DNA of 64,000 nucleotides from CAITSH01 sp945892985 (GTDB lineage Bacteria > Pseudomonadota > Gammaproteobacteria > Burkholderiales > SG8-39): the NCBI GenBank assembly GCA_945892985.1, contig CAMDDU010000003.1, forward strand, positions 1 through 64,000, written 5' to 3'. The translations under genes were made by a program, and so were the position numbers. Position 1 is the first letter of the stretch. Every line of letters begins with the position of its first letter. Positions 1-8,179 of the stretch are shown in pieces. A model generated the notes under the pieces. It ran no database searches, was not told the DNA's origin, and was given only the letters and a program-made list of their open reading frames with translations.

Positions 1-114
1 GGTGTTGCCACGAAATACCTCACCAACTACCTCGGATGGTTTAGAGTTCTCGACCGGTCGCCCCGCTTCAGCCCCGATCCCGCACGGTTGCTCACTCTCG
101 CGGTCAGAGCATGA
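1..114 (+). CDS. IS1595-family transposase, C-terminal end (cut by window start)
   Basis: Reading frame 1 is open from the first base to a TGA at 112-114 and encodes 37 residues. It begins with GVATKYLTNYLGWFRVLDR, which closely resembles the C-terminal end of IS1595/ISXO2-type DDE transposases, where a TKYLxNYLxWFR segment precedes the stop. The catalytic part would lie to the left of the window. No terminal inverted repeat could be identified in the 74 bases before the next gene. The fragment supports reading the first 5 kb as mobile-element territory. The family call rests on a short but characteristic stretch. Confidence 0.7.
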   Translation, partial: GVATKYLTNYLGWFRVLDRSPRFSPDPARLLTLAVRA

Positions 115-188
115 GTTCAACAACATCATTCGCTAAATGAGCCAAAATATAAATACAAGGGGGTCGGCGCGGCAATCACGTAGCGACA

Positions 189-710
189 TTGAAAGTGAAG
201 GTGGCCTCCAGTGCTGATCCCCAGTCGGCTGCGGTCGCCAGTAAACATGAAGCGTACAATCAGAACATTGTTCTTTTAGTCGCTGCGATGATCACTTCTA
301 AATTTCTAATTTTGGCTGGCGGAAGGGTAAGGTGCCTCCGCTGTACTGCACAGTCAAAGCGCACCAAACTACAATGCGGCCGCCCAGCGCTGAAGGTCAG
401 CGGGACTCAAAAATGCCAGTTTCACGGGGGTCGAGGCTCTGGGCCAAAGACTGTCGAGGGTAAGGCCCGGATTGGTGCGGCACATTTCATAAGCGGGAAC
501 GAGACCAAGCAGATTCGGCTGGAACGGTCACAAGCATCGCTGCGCTTGGCGCAACTTGAAGACCTGATGCATGTCTTGGATATGACGAGTGCTGGGCGGA
601 CGCCTGGGCGCAAACCAGTTGGGTACCGCAAAATTCGCACATATGATGAGGCAGCGGCGTTTATCGCAAGTCAAGTTTTACAGCAGGATAAGACCCCGAA
701 AGAAGACTGA
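189..710 (+). CDS. Small HGG-motif, zinc-finger-like phage/ICE-type protein of unknown function
   Basis: 173 codons from a TTG. The conserved-looking part starts near residue 47: Cys-rich CLRCTAQSKRTKLQCG, then CQFHGGRGSGPKTVEGKAR, then a basic and helical segment. The pattern of about four Cys and one His before HGG, followed by GPKTxEGKxR, is typical of small proteins of prophages and integrative elements with no established role. The first 45 residues look unrelated to that family, so the true start may lie further in, for example at the TTG around 311. It is followed by 170 bases without a gene, then by the convergent polymerase gene. The existence of a protein is likely; its function is unknown. 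Confidence 0.55.
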   Translation: MKVKVASSADPQSAAVASKHEAYNQNIVLLVAAMITSKFLILAGGRVRCLRCTAQSKRTKLQCGRPALKVSGTQKCQFHGGRGSGPKTVEGKARIGAAHFISGNETKQIRLERSQASLRLAQLEDLMHVLDMTSAGRTPGRKPVGYRKIRTYDEAAAFIASQVLQQDKTPKED

Positions 711-882
711 CGGTTTGTTTTTTTCATTAAACCCCATGGTCTTAGCGACTTTTCTCTATGGGATTGGCGCGAAGGGATCTCACGTTAAGTGCGGTTTTCG
801 GGCAGTCTGCGCGGCTTTACTTTAAAACCAGTCTGTTAGGTAGAGGCTCATTTAGGGTGGATGACACGGGGTCTATTCCGAG

Positions 883-2664
883 CTACGCCTTTACTTCAGC
901 CCAGTTGCGGCCACTGTGCGCTTTACAAATACCGGGCATAGCCGCTTCCGGAAACATCCGCAGCCACGCCTCAGTCATACAGTCGGTCAACGCCGTAACT
1001 ACCATGGGCGCGTCTTTTTCAGCGCAGTCGAGCAGCAATTCATCATGGCAATGGAGGACTAGCTTGGCATCCAGACCGCTCAGCCAATGCGGTAAGCGGC
1101 CTAGCGCGGTAAGCAGTACTTCAGCTGCGCTCCCTTGTACCGGTATATTTAAGGCCTCTGTCCTGCGGTAGGGGTCTAAGACTCTCACCAGACCGGCTCG
1201 TGTTTGGACTTTCCTCGAAATACTGGCAGAGGCGTCGGTTTGCTGCTGCCACTTTTGCAAACCAACGTAGGTTCGTAAAAAGCGCGTGCGGTGCTGCTGC
1301 GCTTCTGGGAGCGTCATCACAACCTGATAGCTGCTCTTTGCGAAAGCCTGTAATCCAGCCGCACCGCTGCCATACAACAGGCCAAAATTGGCGCTCTTAC
1401 CTAACTGTCGGTGAGTGGCATCTCCGCACAGCGCCTTAGCGGTCTGCGCGTGAAGATCGGCCCCGGCGCCATAGGCTTCCAGTAGCAGCGGATCTTGGCT
1501 CAAAAGTGCCGCAATGCGCAGTTCTATTTGGGAATAATCAGCGCAGACGAGCATCCGGCCCGGGTCTGCGCGTACTAGGCGCCGCAGTTCGTCACCTCTA
1601 GGTAGTTGCTGTATGTTTGGGTTGTTGCATCCAAAACGACCGGACACCGCGCCAAGGATGCGGTAGTGGGGGTGTAGCCGCTGGGTGATTGGATGCCGGT
1701 GCTTAATGTAGCCGTGACCGTATGTGCTGCACAATTTCTGGAGAGTCCGCTGCCTTGCCAGTGGCCCTAATACCGGGTGGTTGCTGTGGGCCATGAGAAC
1801 ATCGCGATTAATCTGTAGTTTTCCGGTTTTGGTGCGTGGCCAGCCGGCTAATGTTGCTGCATCCAAGCTTTGTTGCAACCAGTTCCCCATTTGCGTGGTA
1901 CTTTTTGGGTTTATCGTGCCCAGTTGCGCTTGCAATACCTCTTCGGCTGCACTCAGGTCTTGTTGCCAACGCTCACACAGCAGACCGTGTTGCTCCCAGT
2001 CGAACGGCACCCCATCAATGTGGCACTGTGCAACCACCGGAAGCGCTTGAACGGCCAGTTGATAGGTGGCAGTACGGCCCGCACCGAGTGCGTCGCCCAA
2101 TTGTAGCGTGACCCAAGCGTCTAGCGCGGCATAGCGAAGTTGTTTTTCAGTGAGTTTAGGTATTGACCAGTCGCTTAATTGTTCTGTTTTATCCATGGGT
2201 AACAGCAATACATTCTGTGCTGCATCCCGCAGACTTGCTGTATCGCCGTATAGAGTGCGGTACATCAACATGCTGTCGTGCAAGAACTCGAGCTTAATTC
2301 CGGCAGCAGCCAGGAACGCATACTCAAATACTGCGTTGTGTGCGACTAGCCGTGCTTTCGACAGAGGTAAAAATAGTGACGTCGGCAGGTCAAACAGATC
2401 GAAGACGACAACCCGGCCGCTGCGACAGGCTAGTTGTAACAGGCGAATCCGATCTCGCAGAGGGTCGAGCCCAGTGGTCTCAATGTCCAAGCCTAACGGT
2501 TGGTGTAACAGTAATTCGGCCAGAACTGCCGCAGCCTTATCGGCCTGGCGGACATATTCAATGGCGCGTGGGTAAGGCACCCGAGGCAGATTCACTAACG
2601 GTTGCGCAAGGGATGTTGCTGCTGGCTTCGGCGAGAGCAGCAGGTCGGTCTGTGATTCGCTCAT
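883..2664 (-). CDS. Family A DNA polymerase with 3'-5' exonuclease (phage/plasmid type)
   Basis: 593 residues, much shorter than cellular PolA (about 930) and without a 5' nuclease domain. The exonuclease domain shows D60-I-E62 in LGLDIETTGLDP, HNAVFEYAF near 110 and Y178xxxD182. The second motif has Glu where Asp is more usual. The polymerase domain has motif A VCADYSQIELR (D376), motif B KSANFGLLYG (423-432) and motif C HCHDELLLD (H540, D541). All catalytic residues for synthesis are therefore present. It lies 160 bases downstream of a primase/helicase gene on the same strand, so the pair looks like the replication module of a prophage or plasmid. It starts at ATG, and a TATAAG-like box lies about 20 bases upstream. 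Confidence 0.88.
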   Translation of the reverse strand: MSESQTDLLLSPKPAATSLAQPLVNLPRVPYPRAIEYVRQADKAAAVLAELLLHQPLGLDIETTGLDPLRDRIRLLQLACRSGRVVVFDLFDLPTSLFLPLSKARLVAHNAVFEYAFLAAAGIKLEFLHDSMLMYRTLYGDTASLRDAAQNVLLLPMDKTEQLSDWSIPKLTEKQLRYAALDAWVTLQLGDALGAGRTATYQLAVQALPVVAQCHIDGVPFDWEQHGLLCERWQQDLSAAEEVLQAQLGTINPKSTTQMGNWLQQSLDAATLAGWPRTKTGKLQINRDVLMAHSNHPVLGPLARQRTLQKLCSTYGHGYIKHRHPITQRLHPHYRILGAVSGRFGCNNPNIQQLPRGDELRRLVRADPGRMLVCADYSQIELRIAALLSQDPLLLEAYGAGADLHAQTAKALCGDATHRQLGKSANFGLLYGSGAAGLQAFAKSSYQVVMTLPEAQQHRTRFLRTYVGLQKWQQQTDASASISRKVQTRAGLVRVLDPYRRTEALNIPVQGSAAEVLLTALGRLPHWLSGLDAKLVLHCHDELLLDCAEKDAPMVVTALTDCMTEAWLRMFPEAAMPGICKAHSGRNWAEVKA

Positions 2665-2696
2665 TTTTTATCCCAGTCTTATAAAAAGCTAAAGTT

Positions 2697-2817
2697 CAAA
2701 AGAGCAAAAGTGCATAGGTGCAAATACAGCCGCCTGCGCCGTTGCCCCCAATTTTCATGCGGAATTAGAAAAAGTGCGGCCCCTGGTACCTGAACGTTTG
2801 ATCTTTTGATCTTTTGC
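2697..2817. repeat. Inverted pairs of 8-bp CAAAAGNN repeats in the helicase-polymerase gap
   Basis: The 160-base gap 2665-2824 carries two tandem CAAAAGNN units at 2697-2712 (CAAAAGAG, CAAAAGTG). On the other strand, about 100 bases away, are two more (GATCTTTT twice at 2800-2815, flanked by GCACT). The arms thus face each other. Such short repeats beside replication genes can be iterons of an origin or operators for a regulator. Nothing here decides between the two. The gap must also hold the polymerase promoter if the two genes are not co-transcribed. Confidence 0.45.
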
Positions 2818-2824
2818 ACTTTAG

Positions 2825-4567
2825 CTAATCTGTTAATAGTGGAACTTCTTCGAGGCTGGCCGGTGCTGGCGTTGCGGGGGCTACCTCCTTAGGTGCGCCA
2901 AAGTCCACGGTCACCACTGAGGTCTGGGCCTGACCTGGGAGAAACCATACGCGAGATTTTTTCTCGCCTTCACCAGTTAGGTGAATTGCTTTGGCTGCAC
3001 GCCTTGTCGTAGCCCAGCTAAAGGGTTGCAGGTCAACTTCTTCCTGCAACACTCGTACCGATACCGGGCCAGCCGCCAGCCGCTGCTGGAGCCACTGTTG
3101 TGCCTGTTGAAGCTCCTGCGGGGCGGCCTCCGAAGTAGGCCGTTGTAGCAATTCATCCGCCGTTAATTTGACTGGTAAATCATCCCAGACAACTTTTGAG
3201 ACTTCCGCGCCACTGGGTAGCACTTCTTTGGCGATACGGTAGGACAGGCCATCCAGGCGCTCAGTAATGTTTGTTTTCAATTGCACCAACAGCACGGTGG
3301 CAGGGTCTTGTGGGTCTTGTGCCACCAGCCACGCTAGCCTTGAGGCGGCAACAAAGGCCTTTGCGCCAGTCACCCGGTTCATCGCGGTCTGCATACTGCT
3401 TTTGTTTAGGTGCGCGATTAGCAATACAGCAATCCGGTGCTGCTCTGCCATTACACCCAGCGGCCGGAGTAGTTCGCGAATATCGCTGTCACGGTGTGAG
3501 TCTTTCCCGGCCAAATAGCTGCCAATTGGATCAATGATTAATAGGCCAAATTCGCCGGGGTGTTTTGCGAGCAACGCATCCAAGGCGGGAATATCGGCAA
3601 GCGTGAAAAACCACTGCTTCGCACCGCTTTGCACGAGATCTAGAAACGCCACTTTCGAGAGATCAGCACCCGCCGCCGCGAGTCTTGGCCGTTTCGTATC
3701 CGCGGCCCCATCCTCTGCTGCACAGATCAAAACCCTTTTCGGTTCGCGCCTATCGGCATTACCGGGGAATGGTGCGCCGGTCGAATAGAGTGCCGCTACA
3801 GTCGAGGACAGTGTGCTCTTTCCACAACCGGGGTCCCCGGCCATCAGTGTCGTTTTGCCGCCAGCGAGTAAGCCATACGAGTGCCATTGGATTTTCTCTT
3901 CTGGGACGTCGCAGGCCCAAGTCAATACCACCTCACTGGCATCGACCATCCCGCTTGCGGGCACACCTGACGGTATTCCAGAAAAACTTGGCAGTGCCCC
4001 GGATCCGAGTTCCCAGAACCGCACTAATGCTACCTTGAGTTCTGGCGGCAACATGCTCGAAAGTTCCGGCAGACCCTTGAAGGTTTGGCCTTCGTGCTGT
4101 CTCTTAATTGTAGTTTCTACCGCAGTTACGCGGTCCTTGAGTTCAGGGTCTGCTGCTGTTTGAAAAACGGCGCTAAGAACCCACCTTACCTGTGCGGGCT
4201 GCCAGCCGCCATGTAGCATTGCACCAGCGAGCGCTAGCGAGAGGTCATGACGTACGCCCTGACCGGCGACTTGTCTAAAATACCGCAGCAGCAGGCTCGC
4301 GCCGGCCACGATGTCGGCGTAGCGTTGCAATCTTGAAAAGATTACTTTTGGGGGGACGTACTCTGTTGGAGTGCGGCCATTACACCAGCAAACTAGGCCA
4401 CCATCGGGGTGAGTACTGCCGGGGGCCAAAGAATTAGTCCCGCTAGCCAGCAATTCGATTAGGGTTTCTCCATCGTGCTTGATCCGGAAGCTGATGGCGT
4501 CTGGGCATTCAAAAATAATCTGCCGCAGCCGGCCACTGCGACCGAAGGCTGGTGCATTGGTTGGCAA
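2825..4567 (-). CDS. RepA-like AAA ATPase helicase joined to remnant of a primase-polymerase; N-terminus cut
   Basis: 580 residues from a weak TTG start. Residues 35-75 (GTNSLAPGSTHPDGG, then a Trp-rich stretch) look like the C-terminal end of a bifunctional primase-polymerase domain, in which an S-x-HPDG motif binds the template. A helical linker follows (75-190), then a RecA-fold ATPase with Walker A GDPGCGKS (244-251), Walker B LLIIDP (D346) and a LLIAHLNKS sensor motif. The last 90 residues resemble a winged-helix segment. Proteins of this build normally carry about 150-250 more N-terminal residues. Upstream in frame there is a stop at 4625-4627, so the primase part is largely missing. 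I infer a rearrangement at about 4570-4625. The product may be non-functional as a primase but could still be a helicase. Confidence 0.72.
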   Translation of the reverse strand: MPTNAPAFGRSGRLRQIIFECPDAISFRIKHDGETLIELLASGTNSLAPGSTHPDGGLVCWCNGRTPTEYVPPKVIFSRLQRYADIVAGASLLLRYFRQVAGQGVRHDLSLALAGAMLHGGWQPAQVRWVLSAVFQTAADPELKDRVTAVETTIKRQHEGQTFKGLPELSSMLPPELKVALVRFWELGSGALPSFSGIPSGVPASGMVDASEVVLTWACDVPEEKIQWHSYGLLAGGKTTLMAGDPGCGKSTLSSTVAALYSTGAPFPGNADRREPKRVLICAAEDGAADTKRPRLAAAGADLSKVAFLDLVQSGAKQWFFTLADIPALDALLAKHPGEFGLLIIDPIGSYLAGKDSHRDSDIRELLRPLGVMAEQHRIAVLLIAHLNKSSMQTAMNRVTGAKAFVAASRLAWLVAQDPQDPATVLLVQLKTNITERLDGLSYRIAKEVLPSGAEVSKVVWDDLPVKLTADELLQRPTSEAAPQELQQAQQWLQQRLAAGPVSVRVLQEEVDLQPFSWATTRRAAKAIHLTGEGEKKSRVWFLPGQAQTSVVTVDFGAPKEVAPATPAPASLEEVPLLTD

Positions 4568-5043
4568 CAGCAGTGGTCGGGTGGTCCTTTTTGATCCGAA
4601 CGCCAGAATTGGTTGAAGCAGGTGTTAGGGAAATCTTGCGTGAGCGACTCGGTCCACGCTGGAAGATAAAAAAGCAAAAGAAGCAACTCATTGGTTCTAG
4701 TCTTTCTCTGAACCCCGATATCGTAGTCGAGCCAGGATTTGCGACGGCAGACGTTAAATACAAGTTGTCACAGGCAGACTGGGAGCGTCCGGACTTGTAT
4801 CAAGCGGTCGCGTTTGCGGCTGGATTTGAAACTAAAAATTCCGCCGTAATTGGCTTCCTTTCCGACGGAGAGGGTAGCGCGCGGCCCTCCACTGTCATAT
4901 TCGGAGATATATCGATCGCCTATCTAGGTTGGGACGCGCGTCCTGAGGTATTGCCTGAGGAGGCGGCGGTGGAGTTAGCTCGTCAAGCGGCACGCTGGTT
5001 GTCAGGGTGCTCTATACCGGTGGCGTCAGCTTTAAAGGTATAG
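4552..5043 (+). pseudogene. C-terminal fragment of a McrC-like restriction subunit
   Basis: 163 codons from a GTG that overlaps the start of the helicase gene on the other strand. From about 4588 the product reads FLIRTPELVEAGVREIL, then LNPDIVVEPG, ADVKYKL and RPDLYQAVAFAAGF. This matches the C-terminal nuclease-like half of McrC, whose core is a PDI-x(n)-DAKYK-type PD-(D/E)xK site. McrC partners the McrB GTPase in cleaving methylated DNA. McrC is normally about 350-450 residues and no mcrB lies nearby, so this is a beheaded remnant. The first 12 codons are probably foreign sequence. It could be expressed but should not restrict DNA alone. Confidence 0.6.
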
Positions 5044-5207
5044 GAACTGAAACGATTGGTAGCTTGAACGGCTCACTGTTGAGTTTTGCGTCAAGGTGAG
5101 CTATTTGTTGGGCTGGTTTCCATCGACATGTGAGCCAGCTTAGCTTTGGAAATACCGACTGTTCCCGTTTCCCTCTTGCAGCTTGCTCTGCTATACTCTC
5201 ACGCTTT

Positions 5208-5284
5208 GCGCCCGTAGCTCAGTTGGATAGAGTACCTGGCTACGAACCAGGGGGTCGTGGGTTCGAATCCTGCCGGGCGCACCA
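5208..5284 (+). tRNA. tRNA-Arg (ACG anticodon)
   Basis: A 77-base cloverleaf: acceptor GCGCCCG pairs with CGGGCGC, the D arm is AGCTCAGTTGGATAGAGT, the anticodon stem CCTGG/CCAGG encloses loop CTACGAA with anticodon ACG, and the T arm contains GTGGGTTCGAATCC. The 3' CCA is encoded. A TATACT box at 5192-5197 is a good -10 element, but the -35 region is weak. An intrinsic terminator follows two bases after the gene. The gene marks the border between the element remnant on the left and the chromosomal genes on the right. Confidence 0.97.
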
Positions 5285-5286
5285 TC

Positions 5287-5317
5287 AAAAGACCTGCTTA
5301 ACCGCAGGTCTTTTTTT
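5287..5317 (+). terminator. Rho-independent terminator of tRNA-Arg
   Basis: An 11-bp stem, AAAAGACCTGC/GCAGGTCTTTT, has a TTAACC loop and continues into a run of seven T. It directly follows the tRNA. Confidence 0.9.
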
Positions 5318-5876
5318 GTCTAGGTTTCTCGTGACGCGTGGAGGCTAGGCTCATTCCCTTACCGTCCTCGTACCGAGCATAGATGGTGCATTGCTACTGT
5401 TTTCGCATGTCTTTGGGGATATTGCGGAGCAAGAGGGGGCTCTATTTAATTTGTAACGGTATGTTTTTACGCTGATAAATTTCAGCGTGATTTTTTCGAT
5501 CAGTTTGTGACACTTTCGCCTTTTTCCTCCTCTTACGGGCGAAAGCCTTTTAAGGCAGTCCGAGGGTTGCTTTTTTTGAGCCGGGCGCCGGCATGGCAAA
5601 AGCATAAATGTCGGAACCTTTGGTAAGTGTTGTTAATTAGTTTGCGGCTGGCGAGCCAATCATTCCCAGCGTTCTAGCTCTTTATTTGTAAGTTCGACAA
5701 GCAAGAATAGTCGTGATTGTTGTACTTGGAGCCCATGGTTCCAGTTTGAGAAATCCCGTCCGGTTCTAGTGCGTAATTTACGGCACAATTACCTGATCAT
5801 GAGCGCTGCAGAAACGATCTAGCGCGGTTAAATGGGATTGCCTTAGACTCTAGTGCAGAACCGTGGAGAAGACGCC
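5318..5876. other. Gene-free interval between tRNA-Arg and the HNH gene
   Basis: About 560 bases, AT-rich, with several T runs (for example 5501-5525 and 5565-5576). I see no reading frame with family resemblance, no RNA gene and no clear repeat. The last 100 bases must hold the promoter of the HNH operon, but no convincing -35/-10 pair stands out. Confidence 0.5.
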
Positions 5877-6470
5877 ATGCGTAATGATGTGCCATTAATT
5901 CTCAGTTTGGATAATCACGGAATTCCACATCGGTGGATCACCTGGCAGCAGGCCTGCTTTTATCACGCAAAGGATCTTATCGCTTGGACGCTGGGAGAGC
6001 GAGAATTCATTTTTTACGGCGGTATCTCGCGGCATACGGGGAAACGATCATCCATTACGGCAAGATCCATTATTGCCATCAAAGGTAGGCCGCTGGCATC
6101 GGGCGGGCATCGTCAGATCCCTCCGCTTTGTAACCGTGAGCTTTTCCGTCGCGATCACCATATGTGCGCTTATTGTGGTGGTCAATTCGGATTGCCCAAA
6201 CTTACGCGAGACCATATCAGACCTGTTTCGCACGGAGGTGCTGATGTCTGGATGAATGTTGTTACGGCCTGTCGAAATTGCAACGGAATGAAGCGAAACC
6301 GGACGTTGGAGGAAGTTGGGCTCGAATTGTTGTATGCCCCTTACACTCCCAATAAGGCAGAATATTTGATTCTGACCAACAGAAAGATTCTTGTGGATCA
6401 AATGGAATTTTTAAAACAACACATTGCGGCGCATAGTCGTGCTTTGGAATTGACGGGTGAACCTGTGTGA
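5877..6470 (+). CDS. HNH endonuclease family protein
   Basis: The ATG at 5877 has GGAGAA six bases upstream and is preferred over the in-frame GTG at 5853. The product is 197 residues. The C-terminal half carries CAYCGGQFG, then TRDHIRPVSHGG and NVVTACRNCNGMKRN. This is the HNH nuclease core with two CxxC pairs that bind structural zinc and the DH catalytic pair. The N-terminal 80 residues are conserved-looking but of unknown role. The reading frame overlaps the next gene by four bases (GTGA), so both are probably translated together. HNH proteins of this kind occur singly in many betaproteobacterial chromosomes and are not necessarily restriction enzymes. The substrate is unknown. Confidence 0.85.
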   Translation: MRNDVPLILSLDNHGIPHRWITWQQACFYHAKDLIAWTLGEREFIFYGGISRHTGKRSSITARSIIAIKGRPLASGGHRQIPPLCNRELFRRDHHMCAYCGGQFGLPKLTRDHIRPVSHGGADVWMNVVTACRNCNGMKRNRTLEEVGLELLYAPYTPNKAEYLILTNRKILVDQMEFLKQHIAAHSRALELTGEPV

Positions 6471-7495
6471 GCGTCGCCGTGCACAATGATTTCTGGATTA
6501 ACTCCGGCTATCATCTACTCCAGCATGATTCCTCTGGGTATTTAACGGTTACAGACGATTTTCTCAGAGCTTATTATCTTCGGCCTGAGGTTCGCCCTCT
6601 GGAGGATTCCTCTTCGCTGGAGATTGATTTCCACGAAGCTCTCATGGAATTTCCAAGAATGCGTGTTTCGGACGAAGGACTGTCAAAAATAGAAGATGCG
6701 GATGTTAGAGATAATTACCGCGTAATTTTTTCTTTTCGCGAGCAGTTGCTCAAAAGCACTTCTTTAGAGGCTTGTTATAAAGGCATTTTTTCAGAAGGTA
6801 ACGTGAGTGTGCCGCCTTTAATCATCGATCAGATGGCACATGTCATATTGCGAAATGTACTGGATGGAACTGAGGACACTTTGCAATTGCGGGTAGCTGA
6901 GTTGTTTTTCCGCAAGCAACGGGCGAGTGTGCAGGACGGTGCTGTGATGTTGGCTGATTTTGATGTTGTGGAGGCACAGGCATCCGGTAGTGCTTTGGGC
7001 AGTATTGGCCGATTGATTGCAGATACGAATACCCCGATAAGGCAGTTAAGTCTTGACGTCCTTGAACGGGGAAACGCAGACCTGTACTGGGGGCGGGATG
7101 AGCGTCACGACTTTGTTGTAAGGCTTAATCATGGCGCTCCGGCGGCGCAGTCCATGTGCAAAGTTCTGGAGTCATGGATAGCACATTTTTTTGAAATTAC
7201 GGTGAAGGTTAGCTCCATTTCATCCATTGAGGAAGCACGATGGGCGTGGCATATCGGCCTTGATGTTGATTCAACCGTTTTGTTGAATGAATTGTGGCAG
7301 GGCTCTCCAGTGGAGCAGGATCAGTTAAAGCAATTGCTCGCTCTTTACAGAATCGATTTTGAAAAAAAATCCGATATGCGTGCTGATGTTGCGGGACGAC
7401 CTGTTTATCTGGCCCTTTCGATGGATGCTGAGGGAATTGTAAGGATGAAGCCCCAGAATCTTCTCATCAATATGCCTACGTCCCACCGATTCTGA
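6467..7495 (+). CDS. DUF6352 family protein
   Basis: 342 residues from a GTG that overlaps the HNH stop. The N-terminus, NDFWINSGYHLL, then TVTDDFLRAYYLRPE, matches the DUF6352 family, which is restricted mainly to beta- and some alphaproteobacteria and has no assigned function. The sequence is soluble in character, without signal peptide or membrane segment. It contains a Trp/His-rich region near 270-290 (EEARWAWHIGLD). It is coupled to the HNH gene in front and followed after 24 bases by a DNA glycosylase gene, so a role near DNA repair is a fair guess from position only. Confidence 0.75.
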   Translation: MSVAVHNDFWINSGYHLLQHDSSGYLTVTDDFLRAYYLRPEVRPLEDSSSLEIDFHEALMEFPRMRVSDEGLSKIEDADVRDNYRVIFSFREQLLKSTSLEACYKGIFSEGNVSVPPLIIDQMAHVILRNVLDGTEDTLQLRVAELFFRKQRASVQDGAVMLADFDVVEAQASGSALGSIGRLIADTNTPIRQLSLDVLERGNADLYWGRDERHDFVVRLNHGAPAAQSMCKVLESWIAHFFEITVKVSSISSIEEARWAWHIGLDVDSTVLLNELWQGSPVEQDQLKQLLALYRIDFEKKSDMRADVAGRPVYLALSMDAEGIVRMKPQNLLINMPTSHRF

Positions 7496-7519
7496 AACCT
7501 CGGTTGAGTGGGCGAAATA

Positions 7520-8137
7520 ATGAGTCCGGTTTATTGGGAGCGCGCGAAACGCCAGTTGGCGCGAAAAGACCCAATGATGGGGGCCTTGTTCAAGGCGTTT
7601 CCGCGGATAAGTCTTGAAAGTCGTGGGGAGCCTTTTTTTACTTTGGTGCGCTCAATAGTAGGTCAGCAGATTTCCGTCAAAGCAGCCGAGAGCATTTGGA
7701 ACCGCGTTGCGGTACTGGTGCCCGATATGCGTCCGAGCACGATGTTAAATGCTGGCGAGTTTCAACTCAGGGCTTGTGGCCTTTCTGGAAGAAAGATTGA
7801 ATACATCATTCATTTATCGCAACTTTTCCAGGATGGCAGTCTTTGTATTACGGATTGGCAGCACATGCCCGATGAAGAAGTCGTCGCCAATCTTGTTCAC
7901 GTCAAGGGTATTGGCCGATGGACGGCGGAGATGTTTTTGATGTTCAACCTTCTCCGCCCGGACGTGCTTCCCATTGATGATCTCGGTCTTCAAAAAGCGG
8001 TTAGCCATTATTATTTTTTTGGTGAGGCTGTTTCGCGCGAAGGTCTTCGAGATTTGGCCGAGACGTGGCGACCATGGCGATCCGTTGCTACCTGGTATCT
8101 CTGGAGGGGGCTCGAGCCAATGTCAGTTGCGTATTGA
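7520..8137 (+). CDS. alkA: AlkA-type DNA-3-methyladenine glycosylase II
   Basis: Removes alkylated bases by cleaving the N-glycosidic bond. It is 205 residues from the ATG at 7520; a GTG at 7508 is the alternative. The sequence shows the HhH-GPD fold: IVGQQISVKAAESIW near residue 50, the hairpin VHVKGIGRWTAEMFL near 130, and the catalytic Asp in LPIDDLGLQKAV about 16 residues later. It lacks the N-terminal TBP-like domain of E. coli AlkA (282 aa), as is usual for the short bacterial forms. It precedes accA, a gene order common in betaproteobacteria. Confidence 0.88.
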   Translation: MSPVYWERAKRQLARKDPMMGALFKAFPRISLESRGEPFFTLVRSIVGQQISVKAAESIWNRVAVLVPDMRPSTMLNAGEFQLRACGLSGRKIEYIIHLSQLFQDGSLCITDWQHMPDEEVVANLVHVKGIGRWTAEMFLMFNLLRPDVLPIDDLGLQKAVSHYYFFGEAVSREGLRDLAETWRPWRSVATWYLWRGLEPMSVAY

Positions 8138-8179
8138 TCCACTGATTTAAGGGGATAATGGTTGGGGTAAAATGGAAGA

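Noticed and set aside
883..5043. New defence system made of polymerase, helicase and McrC
   Set aside because: The McrC part is a fragment without McrB, and the polymerase and helicase look like a replication module. The joint of cut genes explains the neighbourhood better.
5208..5284. tRNA-Arg as attachment site of the element at 1-5 kb
   Set aside because: The element remains lie on the 5' side of the tRNA, while integrases usually use the 3' end. No integrase and no copy of the tRNA end were seen on the left.
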